Positions 10,156 through 20,045 of a stretch of DNA of 62,000 bases are shown here, in pieces. This stretch comes from Mesostigma viride (taxonomy: Eukaryota > Streptophyta > Mesostigmatophyceae > Mesostigmatales > Mesostigmataceae), in NCBI GenBank assembly GCA_009746045.1, contig RPFO01000366.1:1-62000 (forward strand), in the 5' to 3' direction. Every line of letters begins with the position of its first letter. The stretch's first letter is position 1. Under the pieces are notes generated by a model that searched no databases, was not told the origin of the DNA, and was given only the letters and a program-made list of their open reading frames with translations. The translations under genes were made by a program, and so were the position numbers.

Positions 10156-11462
10156 ATGTATACACAATCTATGGCTTCGGACAATTCCTGGTACTCGCGC
10201 GCTATCCCCAAGTCCATGCAATACCTCGTGAAGGCGCTGGGTCAGCACACGACTCAACGAGTCCATCTCAGCACCCTCTCAGCAAGCGACGGCATCAAAC
10301 AAGGGTCTGTGGTCGCGGTCCGCCTCCCCACGTCCGGGTTCGTGGACTTGCACTCCTTCGCAATGTTTTTCACGGGGACCCCCACGACCACGGCGGGGTT
10401 CGCGAAGTTCCCCGCGTACACGTCCTCCATCATCAGGCGCCTCGAGGTACTGGCAGGAGGTCAGACCGTCGACAGCATCAACGACTACTCCCAGCTGTTC
10501 CATACGCTGCTCTCGGTGCACGGCGGTGTCGAGTACAATCTCGCGCAGGCTCCCGCTGGTTGGTCGAAGAATAACAACATCGTCATTGCTGATGCGGCTG
10601 GCGCTCTCACAAACAACGTGAAGGCAAACACCGCAGTGGACGGCGTCATTGACCACTTTTTGGGATTCCTGAGTGGCGAGCCTCGGATCGTGGATCTGAG
10701 TCTCTTCCCCCCCATCGAGATCCGAATCACACTCATGGACGGAGGGGTGATGCTTCCTAGCGTGGCGCAAGCAGCTGCTGCTGGTGGCATCGTGGCCGTT
10801 GACGCAGGAACGGGGGTTGGTTTCGAACTGAGCAACATCCACTTTAGCATCGACACGTACAGGTTCCAAGAGATATCGTGGGCCAGATTTTCTCGTCCAG
10901 GCTTGCCGAGGGTGGAACTCTCTCCTTCAAGTGGCGGACGTGGCAGTCCACCAAACAGTCGCTCGGGACTCGCACTCCCTATGCCATCAAGGCGTCGCTG
11001 TCTTCCGCGTCCGCCAGCAAACTCCTGGCGATTCAGGTTGCTGCCGGCGCGGACGTGACCAACGCATCTGGCAATACGATGTTCAATCACATCGCGGATG
11101 GTATGACTTCCTACCAATACGACATCAACGGATCCAACCTAGCGCCTGGATACCGTACGAACGCAACCGAGGCGTGGATCAATCTGTTGTCCGCGTTCGG
11201 TGACCAGGGGAATGTCTTGTCCTGTGTCCGGGAGGGCATGACTCCTACCACGTGGCTAAACAACAACTTCACGATGGCGTGTCACCTTAATATGCCGTGT
11301 GCCGGTCCAGAGTACATGAGCGGCCTTGACCTTCGTGGCACGGCATCGGTGGTCACGCTGCGAGTCGAGAAGGGAGCAACGGACTGCATTTCCTACATCT
11401 TCACGGAATGCGAATCAAAGATGGACATCGCTGCAGGCAGGCAGGCAGCCGTGTACCTCTAA
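10156..11462 (+). CDS. Major capsid protein (double jelly roll), frameshifted
   Basis: Two overlapping frames (to ~10,890, and from ~10,880 to 11,462) make ~435 residues, a usual length for PLV major capsid proteins. The N-terminal half shows a QRVHLSTLSASDG opening, an IIRRLEVLAGGQTVDSINDY segment and an IEIRITLMDGG strand typical of the first jelly roll. The second half has the Gly-rich, Thr-rich strands of the second roll and a clean C-terminus. The shift is at the T4 run 10,888-10,891; one added T keeps both sides in register. ATG 10,156 and 10,171 are both possible starts, each just after an AT-rich AAAATATCT stretch. Confidence 0.75.
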
Positions 11463-11490
11463 AAAATATATACGTGTGTAATGACAAACG

Positions 11491-11661
11491 ATGGACTACT
11501 TTCGAGACCCTAGCATCACAGCTAATCCGTTTAACAGGTTGAAGTTGATTTTTGACATTCCTGAAATGGCAGATTCTGGTCTGTCCATGACAATGCCAGC
11601 TAGACGAGCATTGCCCCTTCTCCCCACCTTCAAGTATCCGCTACCAAACCAAAAAAAATAA
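11491..11661 (+). CDS. Small viral ORF, 56 residues
   Basis: Starts 28 nt after the capsid stop, behind AAATATATACGTG. It encodes a short protein with an aromatic N-terminus and a Pro/Leu-rich basic end, finishing in AAAAAAAATAA. Unrecognised. Support comes from its position in an otherwise gap-free structural cluster, the promoter-like sequence and the exact fit between neighbours. Confidence 0.45.
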   Translation: MDYFRDPSITANPFNRLKLIFDIPEMADSGLSMTMPARRALPLLPTFKYPLPNQKK

Positions 11662-11680
11662 CGACGATTAGTCTATACAA

Positions 11681-13659
11681 ATGTTGCTGGATAGTGGTAT
11701 ATGCCCCGCTCTTTTATATAAACGACGCGTTCCTAGTACCTCGGTCACGGTTGGGTTATCAACAGTGGACCTTACACCATCGAATGTCCCCGTTTTCGTG
11801 ATGGCGACATTTAATGAAGACGTCACTGGTTTTGATCTATCAGACATTGACGTGACAAACGGAACGGCAGTCGACCTCTTTTTAGGTGCACCGGCGACGT
11901 ATTTTTTTGATATAACAAATATCACAGGTTCGATCCCAACCACGGTTTCCGTGAAAGAAAATAAGGTAACAGGGGTTTCTGGGGCATATAACGACGAATC
12001 CAACCTGTTATCATTTACCTACACCCCTCCTTCCACCACCGTCACACTTGCTACAACGGCAGGCGCTAATCCTACTGCGAGCCCTATCGCAGTGGCTGCC
12101 ACTTTCAGTAAGTCCATAGCTGGTTTTTCCATAGACGACATAGTAGTTACCAATGGGACCGCTTCCTCGTTGACAGGCAGTGGTTCATCTTATACATTCT
12201 CGGTCACTCCCATCACGGCATACACCCCCACCACTGTTAGCGTGGGAGTGGATGTGGTGGACGGTGGAAACGACGCATCCAATACTCTAACATTCACACT
12301 GAGCCCTCCACCTATCACAGTCGCTCTATCTACAGCTGCAGGGACATATCCAACCACAAGCCCCGTCACAATGGATGTCACATTTGACAAGCCCGTGACG
12401 GGTTTGGTAGCTGGGACATCTACGTGAACAACGGAACAGCGTCGTCGGTAACCGGTACCGGGGCATCATACCAGTTCGCATGACACCGACCACTCCATAC
12501 TCCCAGACGACCGTGAGGGTGGTCGATGGCACGACGGTAGGCGAATTCGGGGTCACAAACGCCGAGTCCAACACGGTCGCGTTCACCTACTCCCCGCCGC
12601 CTACCGTCACCCTCGCGACTTCGGCCGGGGCAACACCGTCCGCGAGCCCAGTCGGCGTGACGGCTACCTTCAGCCGGTCAGTCACTGGTTTTGCGCTCGG
12701 GGACATCGTCGTTACCAACGGGACGGCGTCCAACTTGGTGCAGGTAAACGCGGCGTTTTACACGTTCGACGTGTCAGGAACCTCGAACACACTGACGACC
12801 GTCAGCGTGGGTGCCAACGCGGCGACAGACTCCGTGTCGGGCCATGGGAACTCGGCGTCTAACCGCTTACTTTTACGTATACGCCAGTTTACAACCCCGC
12901 AACAGACCCCAATCTGTTCGCGTGGTACGATCCGTCCGACAGCGCCACGGTGTTCAGCGACACGTCGGGCACAACCCAGCAAAACACGACAGGTGGGAAC
13001 GTGATGCGCGTGAACGACAAGGGGCCGAACGGGTACCACGTGACGCAGGCAACTTCCGCCAAGTGCCCGACACTGGATACGGCGGAGCTGAACTCGAAAC
13101 GGTCCCTCCGTTTTATTAACTCGCGGTCTGGCTTGTTGGAGTCCGTGAACAATTTCTGGAACGCGGTCGGGGTAAGTGCGAGTGTTTTTATAGTCGCCAA
13201 ACAGCTAACGACTGCAACGTATCCAGAAATAGGGAGTTTTACGGGTATTAGAGGTTATATGCTTGGATCGTCGAACGGCAATTGTTATCTCATGTCTTAT
13301 CAGTCACAGGCACAGACCGTTATCCTATTCGCTCCCGGTTCTGTATACGAAACCGTGAGCACCAGGGCTCAGTTCTTTGACAACAAGGCACACGTCCTGG
13401 CGCTTTCATGCAACAGCAGTACAAACGCATTTCTCACCCGCTTCGACGGACGACCCGGTTATGACAGAGTGGGATCGGACCCTACAACTGGTTCGGGAAT
13501 CTCGCTATTGGAGGAGACACGTCCAACGCGAGTCGTGCTTTTGATGGGTGGATTGGCGAGATCCTTATCTACAACACCGCCAAAACGTCAGCGGAGCTTG
13601 AGCTGATACGCGGCTACCTCGCAGCCAAGTGGGGGGCACCGTTAACTCCTCCAGCGTAG
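11681..13659 (+). CDS. Adhesin: four bacterial Ig-like (Big) repeats + LamG-like domain, frameshifted
   Basis: Four tandem repeats of ~90 residues (about 11,740-12,015, 12,036-12,300, 12,316-12,590 and 12,601-12,880) share the pattern TFS-x-x-V-x-GF-x-x-x-DI-x-VTNGTAS, then YTF-x-V and TVSV, then N-x-L-x-F. This is the Big-type Ig-like repeat common in bacterial surface proteins and phage tails. They lead into a concanavalin/LamG-like domain: an LFAWYDPSDSATVF opening, V.DKGPNGYHVTQ, and an IGEILIYN...ELELIRGYLAAKWG ending at stop 13,657. Frames change near 12,400-12,480, 12,870-12,900 and 13,530. By analogy it is a host-attachment fibre. The domain type suggests transfer from bacteria or phages. 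Confidence 0.75.
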
Positions 13660-13697
13660 GCCTCTATAACTAAATATCTATCCATATCATGTAAGCA

Positions 13698-14402
13698 ATG
13701 GACTATCCAAATTATTACCAGATAGTACTTGACAGCGAGGCTTCATCGAGTGACAGTGACGTTGACAATGCGGCATTTCGTTTTAAAATTAAACCAGATC
13801 CAAGTGCTCCCATCATTGACGGGGATTGGAGAGGCGGGCTTCACTTTGCGTCCATTGCAGGAATCGAAAGCACCCCCCTCACGTGCTCATTGGCTTGGTA
13901 TCCCCCAGTTTCTTGGGTGGTGAGCACAATTTGGACCAGGGGGTTGTGTTGGGATCAGAAATATGCAAAAAAGCAACAGCAACAACGACCACTTTCGACT
14001 ATTCTTTGATCAATGATCACGCATATTTCAATTTGAGGAATCCACATCTCTTTAGGAACGGGGGCATTCTGGAGATAAGGTTGGCCCACATAGATAGGGA
14101 CGTAGGAGACACGGAATATCAAAACGTTGCTGCATACGATTCTTTCGTCTGCGTGTTACAATTTGAGAGGGTGCGAGGTTTTAATAAATGCAAATGTCAT
14201 GGCAAGTAATTTCTGCGCATCATATATGGGTGGTTGCTTCGGAAAATTCACTCTCGTGGACACTCTAGAATCTTCGTTCAGGCGCTTGACAAGTGACCCA
14301 GTTGATTACTCGCACGCTTACGAGTCTTTTTACCTAAATTCACGTCCCAGAACTCGCCACGTGGTAGAGGCCACCTTAGACTTGCATCGCTCCGAAATTT
14401 AG
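13698..14402 (+). CDS. Unknown beta-rich viral protein, frameshifted
   Basis: Starts behind an ATATCTATCCATATC stretch. Three frames chain together: 13,698-~13,905, then to ~14,180, then to the stop at 14,400-14,402. The shifts lie at C5 13,902-13,906 and T4 14,179-14,182; one added base at each gives ~235 residues. The product has an acidic Ser-rich N-terminal patch (SEASSSDSDVD) followed by beta-rich sequence with several aromatic strands. Not recognised. It resembles in size and style the other beta-rich structural genes of the cluster and could be a minor virion protein. Confidence 0.55.
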
Positions 14403-14522
14403 CCAAGTTCGACACTTGTACAAGTCCAGCCACCTTCGCGTCCTGTCCAGGCCGTGCCAGCAGACGTAACGGACCTTGGCACATTGTGCACAAATAGGCA
14501 AAATCACGTGCAAGTCACGCAT
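14376..14522 (-). CDS. Possible tiny Cys-rich protein, antisense
   Basis: A 48-codon minus-strand frame with C-x2-C, then C and C further on, with aromatic and basic residues between, reminiscent of a small zinc-binding fold. It overlaps the end of the upstream plus-strand gene by 27 nt and would face the rightward operon, so it may be chance. No promoter box is evident. Confidence 0.2.
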   Translation of the reverse strand: MRDLHVILPICAQCAKVRYVCWHGLDRTRRWLDLYKCRTWLNFGAMQV

Positions 14523-14551
14523 CTCACGTTGCAAGCTCTCTGCCGGTAGCC

Positions 14552-15123
14552 ATGGCTTCCCGAAACGCAGGGCCTTGCGAGAAAGGCTGGCAATGCTTGG
14601 AAAAATCCTCGATGGTCTCGAGGACGGCCAGACAAAGATATCTGACCAGCTCGCACACCTGACGCACAAGGTCTCCCTTCTTTCCGGAAACGAAGGTGCT
14701 GTTGGAGGCACCGGACCTACCTGCGAGGTCTTCAAGATTCACGACGCCGGATATGACGATGTCGACCGCAAGACGCCAAAAATTTGCGTCGAGTGGGTCT
14801 ACGAGAAGAATGCGGCAAAGCCGAGGAAGGTCGAGGACCGCTGCGAGTGGATTCGCCTCGACCAAGCCGACGGGTGCGTTAAGATGGTTGACGATTTCCT
14901 CAATGGCTTCTCCAAGTCCAAGCGCCAGCCAGGCATTTCCCCCATTGCGCTCTACAGGGCATGGGAGGAGGTAAAGAAGGGTTTCGAGGACGCAAAGACC
15001 GCCACTTCCAATGGCAGGAAGAGGAGCCGCGAGGGAGCGTCAAGCTCCCACGGCCATGGCGACAAGAAGAACTCCGCCTCGTACGTGAAGAGCCTGACTG
15101 GACACTCCAAGGACAAGGAGTAG
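14552..15123 (+). CDS. Last viral gene: coiled-coil plus helical domain, unknown
   Basis: The convincing start is ATG 14,552, which runs into the long frame after one extra base in the GGG near 14,570. The frame to 15,123 is otherwise clean. Residues ~10-45 form a Leu-rich coiled coil, the middle holds a compact domain with CVEWVYEKN and CEWIRLDQADG, and the C-terminus is basic and Ser/Lys-rich. It is the last gene of the rightward block, followed by AT-rich DNA. Function unknown; a virion- or DNA-associated role is only a guess from composition. Confidence 0.55.
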
Positions 15124-15451
15124 ATTGTCGTCTTGTTGACGACGGCAACGAGCTTGCCATTTTCGCTCTTGTCGAGCTGATAACGAATGTAAACGTGTTA
15201 TATTTTTTAATGAATTCGTTTATGCAGTATAAAACGCGTCAATATATGCTGAAAACAATTTTCATTTCGTCTCGAATTGCAGTTCTAACTGCAGGTTAAA
15301 AATCCAGAGTAAACCTCTTATGCATCGACACAGGTCGTGTGGGATTCTTGCATAGGTCGTCTGAGTTTCCAGAGGTTACACAGAGTAATAAAATGACACT
15401 CTGCACACCCCGCCGCGCGGCCCTCGCCGGCTCCCTCACCATGCGAGGCCA
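15124..15451. other. AT-rich spacer after the virus
   Basis: No gene. The first ~180 bases are AT-rich (TATATTTTTTAATG, CAATATATGC) and contain a small dyad after the viral stop (GTCGTCTTGTTGACGAC). The rest grades into the flanking repeat. If the virus has a terminal inverted repeat, its right copy should lie here. Confidence 0.4.
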
Positions 15452-15910
15452 TGGCGAAAAATTGGGCGGTCTTTTCTTAAGAGTAAGTACGTGCAATTTT
15501 TCGCCACATCCAACAAACCACGCCACCTCAGCGCCGGCCAGTGGGGGGAAGGTGGCGAAAAATTGGGCGTTCTTTATATAAGAGTAAGTACGTGCAATTT
15601 TTCGCCATCACTCTCACACCTTGACAAACACCTCCTATACCCCGCGCCAAGGGGTGGCAGGGTGGCGAAAAATTGGGCGTTCTTTTCTTAAGAGTAAGTA
15701 CGTGCAATTTTTCGCCATCACTCTCACACCTTGACAAACACCTCCTATACCCGCGCCAAGGGGTGGCAGGGTGGCGAAAAATTGGGCGTTCTTTTCTTAA
15801 GAGTAAGTACGTGCAATTTTTCGCCATCACTCTCACACCTTGACAAACACCTCCTATACCCCGCGCCAAGGGGTGGCAGGGTGGCGAAAAATTGGGCGTT
15901 CTTTTCTTAA
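15452..15910. repeat. Hairpin minisatellite, ~110-bp units (left part)
   Basis: Four and a half units. GAGTAAGTACGTGCAATTTTTCGCCA recurs at 15,481, 15,582, 15,692 and 15,801 (spacing 101, 110, 109). Each unit has GGCGAAAAATTG and its exact reverse complement CAATTTTTCGCC about 29 nt apart, so every unit folds into a 12-bp stem. The spacer between stems holds CTCACACCTTGACAAACACC and a Pro-like CGCCAAGGGGTGGCAGGG stretch. The array continues after the transposon at 18,595. Confidence 0.9.
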
Positions 15911-18594
15911 GGGGACCGGACAGTTCTAACCACCCCAAAAGTGAACTCATGTAATAACATTGTAATTGCACATGATATGTCCAGATTTGAGTTTGGGGCA
16001 TCAAAACAACATGTTTGGGCATGCATCCCCCCACCTGTAGGGTTCATGACCCCTGGCTATACACCGGATGCCAGCATAATACGCTAAACCATAGGGTCCA
16101 TGGCACCTAGTGCCTAGGTGCATGGCAAGACCAAATTCAATCATCCATGATATTTTCTTTAAGTTCCCACTGTTTACAAAAAACCTGGCTAGTTGGGTCC
16201 CAAAAATGGTACTTCAAACTAGTAGGTGTTAAATTTTGACCTAAAAAGGGTCTTTTTTAGCACATAAAAAAATAAATAAAATCAATAACACATGTTATAT
16301 GGCCAGTGGGGTTAAAATCAAATATTAGATGGTGGGAAATGTACACTGACAAATTTTCAGCTCAATCTGACCAGTATAACACATATATGATCATGGTTAT
16401 AGCCCATTTCAGGACTTGGAAAAAACTGGAAAAACTGTCAATCAAGCACACTGTTGGCCCCCGTGTCATCACATGCTGCACAAAACCAGGGATCACCAGG
16501 CACGGTGGACAGCGTGAAACCCAAGCACAACATGTGGCCCCCATGGTCGCCCGGATCCTGGTTGGAACACAAGAGAAAGGGGTTCACCTTCTTGTGCTCT
16601 GCACCGCCACACACCGTGCAGAGCACACTGTCACTGCCACTGTCACTGGATTCCCCCCCCCTTCCTGTCCAGCCACGGGCTGCCCGTAGATGGCATAGCC
16701 ACTGCCATGCTCATACTCCCCACCGGCCTTGTTATCCTTCCACTTGCCCCCCTGGGCCTCAGTTTTTTTCTTCTTGCGCAGCCTGCGCCAGTTTGGGTCC
16801 CTCTTCTTGGCCTGCTGGCGTGCCCTCTCCAGCTTGAGGGAGGCCAGCTGCTCCTCCACAGCCGGTGTGACCGTGATGCCCAACCACATACTACCATCCT
16901 CTGCACATATGGTACCTCCTATGTTCAAGGTTTGACGACGTTCTGCCAAGAACTGCCCAAGTTACAACCATTCCAAGACGGCCACCCATGTAGACACTAC
17001 AAGGAAATTATAGTAACCATTCAGCCACACTAGCACCTCCTTCTTCATCAAAGACATCTGCAAACTGACCAAAGCACACATGATTAACTCTTGCACGCTG
17101 ACGGCAACGCATGCTCAACGTGGGGGGTCATTGTGACAATAACTACTCAAGTTGATGGGTTTCCTATATGACCACCTGACAAGGCGCTAAGGACCACTCA
17201 GTAAGTTAGTAACCCCACAGTGCCACTTCATATGCCATCCAACATGCACCAAAACCATGCTGAGTATGTTTACAATGTACAAAGGGGTGGCCACGCACCT
17301 CATATGTGTTCATCATCCCTCCAGCATGGCCAGCCTTGTAAATATGTTCATAGCCTTGACGATGGTAGCCCTAACATGCCTAAGCAGCATTTCCTATGTT
17401 TCTCCCAGGTTAGAGTGTAAGGTTGATGCCAACCAAGCTAATCAGCTCAACAACACCTCCTAAACTGTCCTCCCCGGCATGGATGACAAACTGGGACTAT
17501 GGAGGGCAAGGAACCAAGTAGGAACATGGTATATATAGCTTGCATGCAGTCATGCATGTCAACCATGGTTGGCTCAGCACATTGTAGTCTTGTCACATCA
17601 TCATAACAAAGGAAAGCTCAAACAACCATTGGTGCCAGCTATCTACATGCAGTCACACAAATGCAATATCTCCAACATCATCATCACTAAAACACTTCCA
17701 TCCCTGCACGATAAAATGCAAAGAAACCATTGGCGGCCCTTCAGCGCATGAGCGCTGTGATGCCGCTGCGGCCTGCGAAGAGAGGGTGCGTCACTCTCAA
17801 ACAACAAGAAGCGTCCATACGCACAACATCCTTGCCAGAACACGTTTTATGAAATGCCTTATACCTTCCCGACGAGCTATAGGCTGCGACTGAAGCGGCC
17901 CTGATCACGACATCAACGAAAACAATCTAAAGCTGCCAGGTATTCGGCAACACAACGGCAAGCGACGGCAAGCTAGCTGGCGGAAACTGCCCAAAAAGAA
18001 CGCAAAAAAAAATCGAACGATGAGCTCATAGAAGAAGGCACTGATAGCATATAACATTCGCGACAAATCTGTAACTCGCCCTCGTAAATCCCTCGCCCAG
18101 GCGCGCAATAACAGCCGTTATTCCATGGACAGGTCAGACACGCACTGCGCAGGTCTGAACAATTACTTACCGATAATGGCCGAAAATCTGGCAAAAAGCA
18201 CCAGCTCGGTTTAGAATTCGATGCAACCGATATTAATGCCTGCTTCACGGTCAGAACAACCCCCAAAACCGCGATTTTACAGCCGCTATCATGAATTCTA
18301 TTTCATTCCGCGCGACCAAAAAATTCAGATTACCCCCATGCCGATGGCATAAAAAAACAACAGCGATATTGTAAACCAGCTGATTTCCGCCGCAAACTAA
18401 CATCATAAACTCATCGTCTTTTAGATTCGAGTAAAATTTTTGCATTTCGCCTGCCCTAGTGTGGTAGTTTCGCCTGAACGCAGTCGCCATGGCCACTTCC
18501 GCAAGGGGTGCGCGCACCGTGCACGTGAAATTTATGACCTTCGGTACCGGCGCGAATTTTTTGGCGCCAAAAAATTCGGAACCGTCCGGTCCCC
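15911..18594. mobile_element. piggyBac-like DNA element, TTAA target
   Basis: Inverted termini GGGGACCGGACAGTTC (left) and, read inward from the right, GGGGACCGGACGGTTC match at 15 of 16 positions. The element is bounded by TTAA at 15,907-15,910 and 18,595-18,598. Removing it restores the ~110-bp minisatellite spacing exactly (15,801 to a virtual 15,911), so the empty site can be seen. TTAA duplication is the hallmark of piggyBac-type transposition. No transposase is visible in 2.68 kb, so the copy is probably non-autonomous. It carries one recognisable gene, a PHD-finger protein on the minus strand. The stretches 15,911-16,430 and 16,950-18,594 show no other convincing gene. Confidence 0.85.
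16438..16949 (-). CDS. PHD-finger protein inside the TTAA element, frameshifted
   Basis: The first frame (from 16,949) gives a helical, very basic segment (RARQQAKKRDPNWRRLRKKKK) and a Gly-rich linker. The second gives an acidic Ser/Asp run and then a complete PHD-type zinc finger: CTVCGG, LLCSN, HMLCLGF, VPGDPWFCAAC. The frames meet at a C9 run (plus strand 16,653-16,661); one more base makes one ~170-residue protein. PHD fingers read histone H3 tails. In transposons such fingers may steer the element to particular chromatin. It could be the C-terminal relic of a transposase, since some piggyBac transposases end in a Cys-rich finger, but the PHD pattern here is closer to chromatin readers. 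Confidence 0.6.
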
Positions 18595-18740
18595 TTAAGA
18601 GTAAGTACGTGCAATTTTTCGCCATCACTCTCACACCTTGACAAACACCTCCTATGACCCGCGCCAAGGGGTGGCAGGGTGGCGAAAAATTGGGCGTTCT
18701 TTATATAAGAGTAAGTACGTGCAATTTTTCGCCATCCTTG
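18595..18740. repeat. Hairpin minisatellite (right part)
   Basis: Continuation of the ~110-bp hairpin units after the TTAA element. The GAGTAAGTACGTG core recurs at 18,599 and 18,709 with the same 110 spacing and the same paired GGCGAAAAATTG / CAATTTTTCGCC stem sequences. Confidence 0.88.
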
Positions 18741-18849
18741 TCACACCCCCAACACACCATCACAACTGCCGGGGTGGTGACAGATGCCAGCCTAAATGTC
18801 ACAATCTGGTGAGCAGTGGTGGCAGGGGGGCACTTCTGTTTTTGCAAGT

Positions 18850-18880
18850 GGTTTAGGGTTTTAGGGTTTAGGGCTTAGGG
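18850..18880 (+). repeat. Interstitial telomere-like tract
   Basis: Four consecutive telomere-like units, GGTTTAGGGTTTTAGGG then TTTAGGG and a CTTAGGG variant. TTTAGGG is the plant/green-algal telomere repeat and TTTTAGGG that of Chlamydomonas-type algae. It is short and internal, so a relic of a healed break or of telomere-linked repeats. Confidence 0.7.
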
Positions 18881-19004
18881 TGAGACCCATCCTAGGCCGC
18901 GGTCACTATAGGGTCACTATAGGGGTGGCAGATGCCAGCATAAGGGTGGTGCACTTCTCCTAGTCGCGATGACGGAATGATGACGGAATGATGATGGAAG
19001 CTAC

Positions 19005-19099
19005 TTAATTAATTAATTAATTAATTAATTAATTAATTAATTAATTAATTAATTAATTAATTAATTAATTAATTAATTAATTAATTAATTAATTAATTA
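19005..19099. repeat. (AATT)n simple repeat at LINE 3' end
   Basis: About 24 uninterrupted TTAA/AATT units. It abuts the conserved 3' hairpin of the minus-strand LINE, and the same arrangement recurs at 20,942-20,973, so it is the microsatellite tail of the LINE. Confidence 0.85.
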
Positions 19100-20045
19100 G
19101 ACTCGTGCTCCCGTTGGGGAGTCACGGAGCATTAACCCCGATGGATGGATGGATGGGTGCAAACAGTCCTACCGGTCTAATCTATCTACATCGGCTACAT
19201 AGTACATCTATCTAACAGCATTCTAACTACAACATCTATCTAGGCAGCCGCACGCTGCCCTAGGGGAGCTATCTGGCGTGCCTCCCACGGGATTGCACAC
19301 GCGGGCGCTTCCCCACTGGGTGGGGCTCGTTGTCTTCTATGACCTGGGCCCACTTGGCCTTGTCCATCATCTTCTTCCAAATCACAGAGAGGCCTAGGCC
19401 CCCCATGTCCTCTACTAGCTGTTCTTTGAAGGTGCGGGCCTTGCGGCGTCTAACATCACTGGGCCCAGCCCACGTCAGGAGGTGCCGGCCAGGCTGGGCT
19501 GGTCGCAGTCCTGCGGGGGGGCCACGTGAGGTGTCTACCTGGTTGGTGCGAGCTAGGTGCCCTACTAGCTGCAGGCGTCGTTGCTTAATGGTGCTGGTGA
19601 TATAGGGCATTATTGCCCTGGTACAGGTCCTCATTGCGGACATGAGCAGCGTATCCTGAAAATGGAACGCAGCATGCTGGTGACCGCGCTGTCCAGCTTG
19701 CGGGCCAGGTCGGCGGTGAGGGTCCACGTCTCGGCCCCATACGTGAGAACAGGAAGGACGAGGACCTTGAACAGGTCCTGTTTCTCGATCTTGCCCAGGG
19801 GCTTGCGCCACAGGGCCCGGTACTGGCGTAAAGCGTGCCAGGCGAGGGAGATGCGATGGTCCACATCGACCTCGCAGCTGGGGAGCAGGCTGCCTAGCAG
19901 CTTAACGCGGTCCCGATACAGGACTCGAGAGCCGTCTAGGAGATAGAGGGGCGGCGGTGAGTTGGTGAGCCCAACCGCCAGGGCCTCTGTCTTCTTGCTG
20001 ACCTCAAGCCCCAATGCACGGGCCTCGAGAGCCAGGCAGTCAAGC
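19100..20045 (-). pseudogene. LINE reverse transcriptase, 3' half (5'-truncated, inverted junction)
   Basis: Minus-strand remains of a non-LTR retrotransposon. The frame from ~20,040 has the post-RT connection (QWLDCLALEA, then KKTEALAVG), the thumb-like LLGSLLPSCEVDVDHRI and VLVLPVLTYGAETWTL. It continues one frame over (A4 run at 19,659-19,662 on the plus strand) into RRLQLVGHLAR and the typical C-terminal tail, ending at 19,269. The 3' UTR then has a GTGCTCCGTGACTCCCC...GGGAGCACG hairpin and the (AATT)n tail. The catalytic RT core is missing on this strand: at ~20,045 the sequence switches to a plus-strand LINE segment. Confidence 0.75.

Larger units (their letters stand above)
1..15300. 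mobile_element. Integrated polinton-like virus (left end outside window)
   Basis: A block of virus genes in two divergent groups: primase-helicase, tyrosine recombinase and packaging ATPase to the left, penton, major capsid protein and adhesin to the right. A32-type ATPase, single-jelly-roll penton and double-jelly-roll capsid protein form the conserved morphogenesis set of polinton-like viruses. A tyrosine recombinase plus primase-helicase, with no DNA polymerase B or retroviral-type integrase visible, fits the algal PLV branch rather than classical Mavericks. The right end is not defined: viral genes stop at 15,123 and the hairpin minisatellite starts near 15,452. Terminal inverted repeats cannot be tested because the left end is missing. 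Confidence 0.85.

Noticed and set aside
1-15123. Programmed ribosomal frameshifting in every viral gene
   Set aside because: Too many different sites (T4, T5, C5, G5 and others) without a common slippery heptamer; consensus error or decay is simpler.
15528-16034. 168-codon minus-strand frame across the minisatellite
   Set aside because: It is the repeat unit translated several times over, plus transposon end; no protein character.
15452-18740. Regularly spaced repeats as a possible CRISPR array
   Set aside because: The spacers are also repeated, the unit is ~110 bp, there is a eukaryotic context and no cas genes.
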